Below are positions 1 to 8,880 of a DNA stretch of 49,412 nucleotides, one piece after another. The notes beneath the pieces are model-generated. The model was not told the origin of the DNA, did no database searches, and saw only the letters and a list, made by a program, of their open reading frames with translations. Position 1 is the first letter of the stretch; each line of letters begins with the position of its first letter. The stretch is from Francisellaceae bacterium (lineage in GTDB: Bacteria > Pseudomonadota > Gammaproteobacteria > UBA6186 > Azoamicaceae), in contig JABJGS010000014.1 in the NCBI GenBank assembly GCA_018703155.1, positions 1-49,412 on the forward strand. Reading direction: 5' to 3'. Both the position numbers and the translations under genes were made by a program.

Positions 1-2
1 TA

Positions 3-3000
3 CTACCTATCCAGGTCTGTATGGTTTCGTCCTGGTTCAATTTTTTGCCTTTTATGTGGATGGTCAATGTCCTGCGTTATATGTGCTAAGTCATCACACA
101 GCTCCAGGAGTATTACTTGCTGCTTAGGCTGGGCTTTATTCATCATCCGTGTTGTAATTTCAGGATCACACTCATAACCTTCTCTTTTAAGATATTCTAA
201 TACTTGCATTAGGTCTTTAATATTGCCTCTATCAAACTTTGGTTCTCGGCAACCAGACACTTTTATACAATCTGCAAATATCTTCAATTCATCGTTATCC
301 GGATGCGTGGTTGCAGATTCTATTTCTGTAGAAATTTCTCTCGACGGATCATAAGTTATTCTTGCTTTCTCTTTATTTCTAACTAGAACTTTCTCTGTTA
401 TAACATGCGAGGCATTTTCTTTACGCTTGAAGGTAATATGTTTATTACTTCGTTGTATTGATGATTTTAATGTATCGATATCATAGGCTTCTGGCAAAGA
501 TGCTCTAGCTTTAGCGCCATATACAGGTGCGGCTTTATGTTGTTTATTTCGTTTTTCAGAATCATGTTCACCTCCATGTTCTGCACTATATCTTCCTAGA
601 ACAGGAACATGATGGTCCTCTAAAGACTCAACTTTTTGTTTTTTATGAGTAATTAACGCATTCGCAGCTTCTTCATCTTCCAATGGATCTCTGCGCCTTT
701 TTATATGGGCACCACCCTCAAATGCATCTAAGATTGCTTGATCTTCAATGGGCTTCACTATAGATAAAATAGGACGAGTAAATTTATCTTTAAATTTTCC
801 ACTATGTTGAGATCTTTCTTTTATATATTTTAATTCAGGCAACATCTCCATTAATTCATCAATATGCTCTCCATCTTTATCTAATGTACTAGTTATTCTT
901 TGTAAATCACTAAGCATATCCCCAAGTACAGAGCCACAATCAAATGAGATATATTCTTGTATGTTTATTTTGTGTCCTTCCAATGACTCTATTCTTTGTA
1001 GTGTTTCATAAATGCCATGAATTGACTTTCTTACTATATTGAATATATCTATGTCTTTATTTTCAGTATCACTAGAGGATACAATCTCTTTTATACTCTG
1101 ATAGTCTAAAGTATGTTTATATATATTCATTGAATGCATTCTAAGCTCAATTTGTTTAGTTACCTCAGTTGCGATCTCTTCAACAACCATTGCAACATCT
1201 AAATTATGTATATCTTTAGACATTTCATTTAAGCTTACTCCTTCAAAACACTTAGGCTTAAAATCTATATGATTCAATAAATATAATAAAGTTTCTCGTT
1301 GGTTATGAACTGAACCACGTTCTTTTAAAATAGCTTCTATACTTTTAGTAACTTCATCATGTAGTTCCTCTTTACCTTCTACGCCTTTACTTAAAAACTC
1401 GGTATAAACTTCATCAATGGACTTAATAAACTCTCGTCCAGACAAAATGTCTGGATAATCAAGAAAATGATTAGTGGGTGTGGCTCTTAAATTTCCACCT
1501 CGATGACCAATAAGACCTTTAAAATTATATAATCTTACCTTTTTATGTTTATCTTTTAAAATATTTACTAGACCCCAACCATGATCTATTTTCACAACGC
1601 CACTATCTGAAGTACCAATATTTTCTGTATTACAGTCATACTCCATTAAGACCAGGCATATAGCTAGTGATTTAGCTAATTCTTGTTTCTCGTCCGCACT
1701 AAGCCCATCATATACTTTTCGTCTAGTATCTCCGCTATCAGCAGACTTCCTAGCAGTATGATGTTTTGCCGCTCCTGTAAAATTTTTACCTAGCCCTGTA
1801 TGTTTATGCAATACTTTCCAGTTTGGTGCACACTTGGATTTAACATATACATCACCGTTTACTGCCCTAATTGGTTCACACTCAGCAATTAATCTAGCAT
1901 CACTACCCAGCAATTTCCTACCTATTCTAGCAGTAAGAATCTCTGCAATATCATCACCAGTATAATCTGCATTACCAGTCTTTTTAATGAAATATCTCTG
2001 TCCATGTTCATCTGTATAAAAATCTGTATACTCAGCTTTTACTTGAGCACCACCATCTTTCTTTTTAGGATCTTTAGGAACTTTAGTAAACCCTGGAAAT
2101 GGTGTTCCTATTAGGCCTTCTTGATTAATAATATATGGCCCTAAAGGATTTGATTTCCTTTGTGCATTTAACCATATTTTAGGTGGCATACGTGGACCGA
2201 CTTGCCCTTCCTGCACAAGCCAATGATCGTACTCATCAGAACTCATAATTAAATCTGATTTTTGATATTTATCAGCCAACTCTAATCTTTCAATTAATAG
2301 TTCATTCCCATCGTCATCTGTGCGATTATCTCCATATCTATCCTTAAGATTTACTTTAACTATTACTAGACGTATCGCGTCATTAGCTATATCAATTATA
2401 ACGCCTTCTGGAACGGCACTTCTAAATCGGTCCTTAACTCTATTTGCCAAAAAACCCCCAACTTTATAGCTTTTTCCTCCACCATGTTTTTTTGATTCAC
2501 AACCGACACTTTCATTATCAAAAGTTATTTCTGTATCGGCATGTTCTTGGAAAATTTCATCATCATCTAAATATGCTCTAGTTCTTCCAAAAGTCTTAAC
2601 ATTTTGCCGAAAGCGTTTTTCAAATTCAGGCTGTGCACTTATTTCACACATCACCTGCTTAAATCCCTTACTATCTAATTCATCAAAATATCCAGCTTCA
2701 ACTGAGTCAAATAGTCTCCAATTACTTCTATTCTTCCATGACGGTCTATATTTAACATTAAAAGTAGATGGCACACATAGATGTAAATCTGTTTTACTAT
2801 CACATGCAGCATCCATAATTTTTTGCTTTATTGCTACATCAGTTTCTTCATGTAAATCAGTGATCCCAGGGTAACCTTTTTTTAAAGCAACTTTTAATAC
2901 TAATTGCCGCATCTGTGATACTTTACGATCAACATCACCATCAACAAACACTATATCATTAGCACCTCCAGGTGTAACAGGATCGTCAGAGTTTCCACCA

Positions 3001-3500
3001 GAGAGATCTTTATCAATCATTTTCAATATTTCAGTTGCTGAATAAGTTTTTCCAGCTCCAGATGGCCCTGGGATCCATAATGCTAGTTTTTTAGTCCACT
3101 TTCTATCCCCATATTTCTTACAAGATTTCAGAAAAACTGCATTCCTAAAGGCAGTGCTATTTTTCTCTTCAAGCACCGCCTTATGATATAACGCTTTAGT
3201 TTCTGGACTACTTTTAAAAAGTTCTTCAAATTTTAAAGCATATTTTTCCGGATTTGCATTTCTCTCTGCGGTATCACCAGAGAATGCTTCTATTTGATCA
3301 TGTATAGCTCTTATATGGCCAATAAACTCCTTTCTAGCTATCAAACTCTCTGGACTATCAACTCCATCATACAGTTGAGCTTTACCAGCATCATCTAATA
3401 AATTGTCGACCAAATCTTGCGCAGCAGATCCATCAGTACCAGGGGGTATATTATATTTGCCTATTAGGCTCTCAAGCTCACTAGAGAATGGCGATGGCAT
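3..3500 (-). CDS. Large protein with zeta-toxin-like P-loop and PI3/4-kinase-like motif (candidate effector)
   Basis: A complete 1165-residue protein; the stop codon lies at the very edge of the window. Residues 145-152 read GPSGAGKT, a Walker A P-loop preceded by hydrophobic residues, and residues 187-192 (DGDVDR) recall the substrate/Asp motif of zeta-toxin-type kinases. A second region looks like a lipid or protein kinase fold: FIKK at 504-507, a helix with E520, then YDCNTENIG (621-629) and KIDHG (637-641), which match the catalytic D-x4-N and metal-binding DxG arrangement of PI3/PI4-type kinases. The last 500 residues are mostly helical and charged, with basic clusters KRRR (934-937), KKQK (953-956) and KRQK (1150-1153). 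No signal peptide or membrane segment is visible. No neighbour points to a housekeeping role. Size, modularity and the decaying surroundings suggest a secreted effector, which is inference. The domain calls rest on motifs only. Confidence 0.6.
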   Translation of the reverse strand: MPSPFSSELESLIGKYNIPPGTDGSAAQDLVDNLLDDAGKAQLYDGVDSPESLIARKEFIGHIRAIHDQIEAFSGDTAERNANPEKYALKFEELFKSSPETKALYHKAVLEEKNSTAFRNAVFLKSCKKYGDRKWTKKLALWIPGPSGAGKTYSATEILKMIDKDLSGGNSDDPVTPGGANDIVFVDGDVDRKVSQMRQLVLKVALKKGYPGITDLHEETDVAIKQKIMDAACDSKTDLHLCVPSTFNVKYRPSWKNRSNWRLFDSVEAGYFDELDSKGFKQVMCEISAQPEFEKRFRQNVKTFGRTRAYLDDDEIFQEHADTEITFDNESVGCESKKHGGGKSYKVGGFLANRVKDRFRSAVPEGVIIDIANDAIRLVIVKVNLKDRYGDNRTDDDGNELLIERLELADKYQKSDLIMSSDEYDHWLVQEGQVGPRMPPKIWLNAQRKSNPLGPYIINQEGLIGTPFPGFTKVPKDPKKKDGGAQVKAEYTDFYTDEHGQRYFIKKTGNADYTGDDIAEILTARIGRKLLGSDARLIAECEPIRAVNGDVYVKSKCAPNWKVLHKHTGLGKNFTGAAKHHTARKSADSGDTRRKVYDGLSADEKQELAKSLAICLVLMEYDCNTENIGTSDSGVVKIDHGWGLVNILKDKHKKVRLYNFKGLIGHRGGNLRATPTNHFLDYPDILSGREFIKSIDEVYTEFLSKGVEGKEELHDEVTKSIEAILKERGSVHNQRETLLYLLNHIDFKPKCFEGVSLNEMSKDIHNLDVAMVVEEIATEVTKQIELRMHSMNIYKHTLDYQSIKEIVSSSDTENKDIDIFNIVRKSIHGIYETLQRIESLEGHKINIQEYISFDCGSVLGDMLSDLQRITSTLDKDGEHIDELMEMLPELKYIKERSQHSGKFKDKFTRPILSIVKPIEDQAILDAFEGGAHIKRRRDPLEDEEAANALITHKKQKVESLEDHHVPVLGRYSAEHGGEHDSEKRNKQHKAAPVYGAKARASLPEAYDIDTLKSSIQRSNKHITFKRKENASHVITEKVLVRNKEKARITYDPSREISTEIESATTHPDNDELKIFADCIKVSGCREPKFDRGNIKDLMQVLEYLKREGYECDPEITTRMMNKAQPKQQVILLELCDDLAHITQDIDHPHKRQKIEPGRNHTDLDR

Positions 3501-3771
3501 AATTCTTACTCATATAACAATGATATTAATTGTTAGACAGTAAGTTCCATATGTAGTTCTATATGCTGTAATTACACCAACATATAAAATAGGTGTCTAT
3601 AATTGGCTTACCTTTCGATATAAAAACTCAATATCAAGATAAAACACCTGAAATTTCACATCTAGATGCTATAGAATCCCATACTTTATCTACTAAGTTC
3701 ACCCGTATTATTTGTGTAAATTTAATATGTCATAGTAAATATACACACAACAATGTCTTAATTATTAAATT

Positions 3772-3793
3772 TTCCGTGTAAATTTACACGGAA
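3772..3793. promoter_or_regulatory. Perfect 22-bp palindrome upstream of the ATPase pseudogene
   Basis: Each arm reads TTCCGTGTAAA and its exact complement follows without a spacer. It ends 6 bases before the ATG at 3800, so it covers the ribosome-binding region of the ATPase gene. This fits an operator for a dimeric repressor or an mRNA hairpin that masks translation start. Which of the two cannot be told from the sequence. Confidence 0.55.
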
Positions 3794-3799
3794 TTTAGA

Positions 3800-4733
3800 A
3801 TGTTATATGTTAAAAGAGTCCTTGAGCCTGTACTTTTAGAATATCTTGATAGCTTCCCTGTTGTAGGTATTACAGGGCCAAGACAATCTGGAAAATCTAC
3901 TTTTATAAAAGAAATGCTTGGAGCAAACTATAGATATATTAGCCTAGATGAAAATAATATTTTAGAGTTTTTTCAAGATGATCCGGTTAAGTTTATGGAA
4001 GTTTACCATGATAAAGTTATATTTGATGAGGCCCAACTTGCCCCAGATTTATTCAGAGCAATAAAAGTCATTGTTGATAACAATAGAGAACAATATGGTA
4101 AATTTGTTATTACTGGCTCTAGGCAATTTAATTTGCTAAAGCAAATTTTCGAAAGTCTTGCTGGTAGAATTGGTTTACTATCCTTGCTACCTTACCAAGC
4201 AAAAGAAATGCCACAAAATTTAATTAAACAAGCTCCATTCAACCATATAACGCTGGGTATCTGTTTTAGAGGCCTCATACATTATATTTTTATTACCACC
4301 GTATTATAATGATTTTGGCAAGCGCATTGTGAAAAGCCCAAAGGTATACTTTTATGATACTGGACTTGCAGCATTTCTTACAGGAGTTACCACCGAAGAT
4401 TTATATAAAAAAATCCTATTACGAGGGGAATTATTTGAAAATTACGTAATCTCAGAAATCATAAAAAAGAGTTGCATGCTGATCTTGATTCAGAGTTATT
4501 CTATTTCAGAACAAGTCATGGAGATGAAATAGATTTAATAATAGATAGAAAAACTACACAAGAATTTTTCGAAATTAAAACAACATCTACCTTTAATAGA
4601 AAGTTCACTAAACCATTGAAAACATATAGATAAAAACCAACAAGGTCATATCCTTTATCAAGGTAAAGATTTTCCATATACGGAAAATATAAAAATTTCA
4701 AACACATTTGACTACTTATTATTAGAAAAATAA
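3800..4733 (+). pseudogene. DUF4143-type AAA ATPase, disrupted
   Basis: Three reading-frame pieces rebuild one protein of the AAA/DUF4143 family (ATP-binding proteins often found in accessory regions). Piece 1 (3800 to about 4240) has the Walker A GPRQSGKST, the Walker B-like VIFDEAQ and the ITGSRQF sensor motif. Piece 2 (about 4240-4470) encodes LEASYIIFLLPPYYNDFGKR and then KSPKVYFYDTGL, in a different frame and with an in-frame TAA just before it. Piece 3 (about 4475-4733) encodes YFRTSHGDEIDLII and EIKTTSTFN, the nuclease-like DUF4143 tail, with another TAA inside at about 4631. Roughly 70-100 residues between pieces 1 and 2 that family members normally have are missing. So the gene carries an internal deletion, at least two frameshifts and stops, and must be non-functional. 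Confidence 0.85.
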
Positions 4734-4863
4734 CATTTGCCACTATAGCTATAGTAGCTTCTAATAAATAAAAATATTAGCACATGTAATTACTCTAAAA
4801 TTGAACTAAATATCATTGAATAGGTCAAATGACAATACGTCATGCAAATAGAGTAGAGAGCAC

Positions 4864-6612
4864 ATGGATAAAGACAGAATTGCTATAGTTGGTATGGGTC
4901 CTGGTGGAATGGCAACAGCGCTCGAATTAGCAAAAAATGGCCAACCAGTAACTATTTTTGAAAATAGAGATCATTTTGCTCGCTCTCAAAAGGTGATTTT
5001 AGATGATCAAACTATAAGCTTCATGAATAAATTACTTTATGTTAAGAGAAGTGATGAAGATATCGCTTTTATGCAAAAGCTCAGAAGAGAAGGTGACATA
5101 GTTGAAATAAAGGAATTACAGCATTTTTTAAAAAGAAAAATGGAAACTTTATATCCAGGTTTAATTGAAATAAAACAAGGTAAAGATATTAAGATCACAG
5201 CAATCGATGCAGAGCAACAAACTTTAAGTTACACTGAAAATGACAGTGAGGAAACATTAAAATTTCAACATATAGTTGCTGCCGATGGAGCCAGGCATGC
5301 AATGGTTGATTTATTGCAACAAACAGCTGATACAAAAAGAATACAATATGAAGAGCTAGAGCGACAAACCAGACAAAAAGCTCATGGAACAGTAACTTTA
5401 ACATTAAACTCTGGTGTCACACCTAGATCATTTAGAAAAAAGAAAATAACTATGGATGATATTCAGGAGCTAAGAAAGCTAGGCTGGGACAACCCATACC
5501 TGCCCAAGTTATATACATGGCCGAATGAAGATGTAACTGATTTTTATATAGCTGGAGAAATCCCTGAGATTTTTTTAGAACAATCTATAAATAGAGAAAG
5601 TGCTTTAGAACAATGGGGACAAAAATTATTAGAAATACAATATGGATACACAAAAGATGAAGTCGGGATAAATTTATCTCCTGGTATAGATGCTGAAACT
5701 GATGCTATCGACCGGCTTAAAACCACTGCATTTCCAGTAACTTTATATCGAGCTAACACTAATTTTATTGACCTAGGCCTAGAGGATAATGAAGCGGATA
5801 GATCTCACATTTTTTACCTCATGGGAGATGCTGCAAAATCACCCAATTTCCATTTAGGTCATGGATGTAATGATTCTATATCTGATGGACTAAATTTTGC
5901 CAGAGCTATTAATCAAGAAAACGGTAATGTAAATACTGAATTATTATCAGAACGACATGAAAATGCTATCAGTGACGTTGTTGAAGGAATGAAAGACATG
6001 GAAGGTACAGATAAACGAGAAAACAAAGAAGTTCAAGCCTTACTAGCTCAAAAAGTAAAAGACAAACTAAAATCATTTGAGGATCTTACTAATAAGCTTG
6101 ACATTAGCAATAAGAAGAAAAAAATAAAAAGAATCAAATCTTGTTTAAAGAAAAATAGAAATGGGGAAGCCTACGAAAAGATATTATCGTTAATCAACGA
6201 AGCACATGAAGCCATTCTGAATAATCCAGAATCAGTAATAGAGGGACAACATGCAGATCCAACCAAAAGGAAATTCGTTATTTTTAATAGCTTATTAAAT
6301 GCTGCAACTTCACTTATATCTCGAGTATGTAGAAATAAAAAAGGACATAAAAATATAACAGAAAATGTTCCTGAAGATCCAGAAAGTGAAATTTTAGATT
6401 TAGGAACACTAGCTCAAATTGATAAAAAAACCGGAAACCTCGTTATGAACACTGTTAGTGAGCTTGTTGATTTACAAGAAGATGTATCATATTGCAAATC
6501 ATTTACTGATTTAGATGCTTCAAAATCGTTTGAAACCAAAACCTCTAAAAAAACACCATACAAACAAGAGCCTGCTGAAAATAAAGTATCTGTAAAAAAA
6601 GACATGAAATAA
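4864..6612 (+). CDS. FAD-dependent monooxygenase/oxidoreductase with long charged tail
   Basis: 582 residues. The N-terminus is a Rossmann FAD-binding fold with GMGPGG at 10-15 and an acidic residue after strand 2 (FEN, 32-34). A VAADGAR segment (138-144) and GDAAKSPNFHLGHG (321-334) correspond to the DG and GD motifs of the aromatic hydroxylase (PHBH-like) flavoprotein class. The FAD part ends near residue 370. The remaining 210 residues are Lys/Glu-rich and probably helical, with a KKKK block at 417-420; such a tail is not part of ordinary hydroxylases. ATG at 4864 follows a GAGAG-type ribosome site. There is no signal peptide or operon partner. The substrate is unknown. A MICAL-like host-directed role is conceivable but unproven. 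Confidence 0.7.
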   Translation: MDKDRIAIVGMGPGGMATALELAKNGQPVTIFENRDHFARSQKVILDDQTISFMNKLLYVKRSDEDIAFMQKLRREGDIVEIKELQHFLKRKMETLYPGLIEIKQGKDIKITAIDAEQQTLSYTENDSEETLKFQHIVAADGARHAMVDLLQQTADTKRIQYEELERQTRQKAHGTVTLTLNSGVTPRSFRKKKITMDDIQELRKLGWDNPYLPKLYTWPNEDVTDFYIAGEIPEIFLEQSINRESALEQWGQKLLEIQYGYTKDEVGINLSPGIDAETDAIDRLKTTAFPVTLYRANTNFIDLGLEDNEADRSHIFYLMGDAAKSPNFHLGHGCNDSISDGLNFARAINQENGNVNTELLSERHENAISDVVEGMKDMEGTDKRENKEVQALLAQKVKDKLKSFEDLTNKLDISNKKKKIKRIKSCLKKNRNGEAYEKILSLINEAHEAILNNPESVIEGQHADPTKRKFVIFNSLLNAATSLISRVCRNKKGHKNITENVPEDPESEILDLGTLAQIDKKTGNLVMNTVSELVDLQEDVSYCKSFTDLDASKSFETKTSKKTPYKQEPAENKVSVKKDMK

Positions 6613-6865
6613 TAGTAATGCTACACTTATTAAAACTTTCCAACAAAATCATGGCATAATTATTTTATCTATTTTTCAGATTAGCAATACTATGATCAAC
6701 ATTTGCTGCCACCTCGACTTTAACTGACTCTACTTTGCTCTTTACTAGCTTATCCAACCTTCAAATGCAAGATTGATTTGTTGGATAGTTGCACATCAGT
6801 CTGTTTATCGAGCGTGCCGAAAAACCTCTTCTCTTTAGGTGGAGGATGAAAGGCACTCCCTAATT

Positions 6866-7282
6866 CTATCGTGGTGTTTTTTGTTCCTGAATATAGCTCT
6901 TTACTGTTTCTAATGGTGCGCCACCACAGCTTCCTGCAAAATAACTTGGGGACCAAAGTACCCCCTTGTATAACATGCGTCCTATATCTCTATTAAAATC
7001 TCTCCTAAGAATCCTGCTAGAAACCCCCTTAAGGCTGTTAACTAATTTTGATATGGACACTTTGGGAGGATAATTTATTAGCAAATGGACATGATCTTTT
7101 TCTCCGTCAAACTCCACTAGTGAAGATTCAAAATCACTGCATACACTATGAAATACATCTTTCATAGAGTCCAGCATAGATTTTGTAAAGACACCCTTGC
7201 GATACTTAGTCACAAACACCAAGTGCGCATGTAACAAAAACACTACGTGTTTTCCACTTCTAATTTCAGTTGAATCATCCAT
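6866..7282 (-). CDS. tnpA: IS200/IS605 TnpA, Y1 HUH transposase
   Basis: 138 residues, the usual TnpA size. The HUH metal-binding pair is HVH (64-66), and the catalytic tyrosine is Y130 in the C-terminal helix (VKSYIQEQ). The protein nicks and rejoins single-stranded transposon ends marked by subterminal hairpins. It appears intact: no internal stop and all catalytic residues present. It is divergent from tnpB with about 35 bases between the starts, so the promoters must overlap there. A damaged paralogue lies at 12205-12526. Confidence 0.95.
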   Translation of the reverse strand: MDDSTEIRSGKHVVFLLHAHLVFVTKYRKGVFTKSMLDSMKDVFHSVCSDFESSLVEFDGEKDHVHLLINYPPKVSISKLVNSLKGVSSRILRRDFNRDIGRMLYKGVLWSPSYFAGSCGGAPLETVKSYIQEQKTPR

Positions 7283-7317
7283 AGACCAAATGGTAACATA
7301 GGCTCATAAAAAAAAGA

Positions 7318-8526
7318 ATGGCCTACAAGTTTAAGCTAAAACTAAATGACAAACAAAAAGCTGCTATTGCAAACTATGGTGGCTCGACACGATTTCTATG
7401 GAATAAAGCGCTATCTATTAACTTGGAGCGCCTTAAAAACAAACAACATATATTGTATTACCAAGAATTAGATTTTTTTTCTAAACTTTGGAAGAAAAGT
7501 GAAGAATATGGTTTCTTAAAAGAATGTCCATCTCAAACAATCCAGCAGAAGCTTCGAGACTTAGAAAAAGCATTTAAGGATTGTTTTGATAAAAAGCAGC
7601 CATTAAAGAGACTACCAAGGTTTAAGAAAAAGGGATGCGGAGATAGCTTTAGGTACCCTCAAGGATTTAAAGTATCAGGCAATCAAGTGTTTCTACCCAA
7701 ATTAGGTTGGATTAGGTTTAGAAAGTCTAGGGACATACTAGGGGTAATTAAAAATATCACTATTGGCGGTAATGGGAATAACTGGTATGTATCAATACAA
7801 GTAGAGCAGGAAGTAACCAAACCTACCCATCCCTCGAAAAGTATTGTTGGGATAGATGTGGGTATAGCTAGATTTGCCACCTTATCTACAGGGGAGCACA
7901 TAGAGCCTATAAACAGCTACAAAATATTAATGGAAAAATTAAAGAAATCTCAAAGAGCACTATCAAGAAAGAAAAAATCATCTAATAATCGGAAGAAAGC
8001 TAAAATTGAGTTACAAAGAGTGCATAGCAAGATAGCTAATGTTAGACGTGATTTTCTACAAAAATCATCCACAGCAATCAGCAAAAACCACGCAATGATT
8101 GTGATGGAGGATTTGAAGGTTACTAACATGAGTAAATCAGCTAAGGGCTCTATAGATGAGCCTGGCAAGAGTGTAAGAGCCAAATCAGGTTTAAATAGAG
8201 CAATATTAGACCAAAGTTGGTCCGAATTTAAAAGACAGCTAATCTACAAGCAAGAATGGTTGGGTGGAGATGTATTAGTGGTACCACCACATAATACGTC
8301 AATAACCTGTCCTAGCTGTAATCACAAATCTAAAGAAAATAGAGTTACCCAAAGTAACTTTAAGTGCAAGTCATGTGATTATAGAAATAATGCTGATGTG
8401 GTTGGTGCGATTAATATTTTAAGGCTAGGACATAGCCGGTTAGCCTGTGGAGAGAAGCTACTTAATGTAGTGGATATTGGGGACATTAGCTCCCAAGCCC
8501 AGGAATCACCTATGGTTGCAGCTTAG
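7318..8526 (+). CDS. tnpB: TnpB, RNA-guided DNA endonuclease of the IS605 family
   Basis: 402 residues, normal for TnpB. The RuvC-like nuclease triad can be read as D180 (GIDVG), E264 (VMEDLK) and D360 (NNADVVGA). The C4 zinc finger is C331, C334, C350, C353. The N-terminal helix-turn-helix/WED region opens with YKFKLKLN and a GGSTRFLWN motif. All catalytic residues are intact, so this is probably an active nuclease ancestral to Cas12. Its guide would be the omega RNA read from the gene's 3' end into the element's right end. It may promote retention of the element at its donor site after excision. Confidence 0.95.
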   Translation: MAYKFKLKLNDKQKAAIANYGGSTRFLWNKALSINLERLKNKQHILYYQELDFFSKLWKKSEEYGFLKECPSQTIQQKLRDLEKAFKDCFDKKQPLKRLPRFKKKGCGDSFRYPQGFKVSGNQVFLPKLGWIRFRKSRDILGVIKNITIGGNGNNWYVSIQVEQEVTKPTHPSKSIVGIDVGIARFATLSTGEHIEPINSYKILMEKLKKSQRALSRKKKSSNNRKKAKIELQRVHSKIANVRRDFLQKSSTAISKNHAMIVMEDLKVTNMSKSAKGSIDEPGKSVRAKSGLNRAILDQSWSEFKRQLIYKQEWLGGDVLVVPPHNTSITCPSCNHKSKENRVTQSNFKCKSCDYRNNADVVGAINILRLGHSRLACGEKLLNVVDIGDISSQAQESPMVAA

Positions 8527-8571
8527 CTGCTCCTCTATAATCCTCTTCATTCATGAAGAGGAGAGTGTCAA
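8400..8571 (+). ncRNA. Predicted TnpB omega RNA scaffold (reRNA)
   Basis: In this family the guide RNA scaffold overlaps the 3' end of tnpB and runs to the right end of the element, with the guide taken from flanking DNA. Here the region downstream of the tnpB stop contains a strong hairpin and a GAGTGTCAA-like end that fit that layout. The 5' end of the RNA is a guess. No expression evidence exists. Confidence 0.45.
8541..8562 (+). repeat. Right-end hairpin of the IS element
   Basis: TCCTCTTCAT and ATGAAGAGGA pair perfectly across a 2-base spacer, immediately followed by GAGTGTCAA. This is the subterminal structure TnpA would recognise, and it is also the last stem of the predicted omega RNA. 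Confidence 0.75.
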
Positions 8572-8880
8572 AAGCTATAGCCTCAACGATTGTACTATTA
8601 AAGCTACTACTCCGCTAAGTAGCCATAGAATGTTGTTTTCTCTTTAATAAGTTGTGAACATTTTCATCAAAATCTATTAATATACCTTGAATTTAATAAA
8701 CGACAACATGTCGTTCAACTTATTTTTTATAATCTAGAAGTAAATATATTTTATTGTATAAACTCAACAGTGATAAATAACATTTAATCTATGAATGTCA
8801 CTGTATCCCGAGCCCAAGAATAACCTTCAGTTACAGCATATCTATTCCTATAAAATTTTCTTAATTCATGGATGTTTTAT
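8572..8880. other. Non-coding stretch right of the IS element
   Basis: No gene is supported here. It holds a 6-bp stem (GCTACT/AGTAGC near 8605-8625) and a 7-bp hairpin AACGACA-ACA-TGTCGTT at 8699-8715, followed after 6 bases by a T-rich run. The second hairpin could terminate plus-strand transcription coming out of tnpB. The remainder is AT-rich with nothing recognisable. Confidence 0.4.

Larger units (their letters stand above)
6810..8571. mobile_element. IS200/IS605-family element (IS605-like, divergent tnpA and tnpB)
   Basis: tnpA and tnpB are divergently arranged as in IS605. The left boundary is inferred by comparison with the second copy at 12205-12575: both share the tnpA 3' region, a subterminal sequence with the core CCTCTTCTCTTTAGGTGGAG, and the outermost TGTTTATC, beyond which they diverge. 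TTTATC (6804-6809) is therefore the likely flanking target or transposon-adjacent motif. The right boundary is placed after the hairpin at 8541-8562 and the TCAA at about 8568-8571, as typical for this family. There are no terminal inverted repeats or target duplications, as expected for HUH single-strand transposition. Confidence 0.8.

Noticed and set aside
3593-3781. Short plus-strand reading frame with a GTG start before the ATPase pseudogene
   Set aside because: No ribosome site, no family features, and it runs into the palindrome; most likely chance or decayed sequence.
8605-8625. 6-bp stem near the IS right flank as a terminator
   Set aside because: Short stem and no T-run; the hairpin at 8699-8715 is a better candidate.
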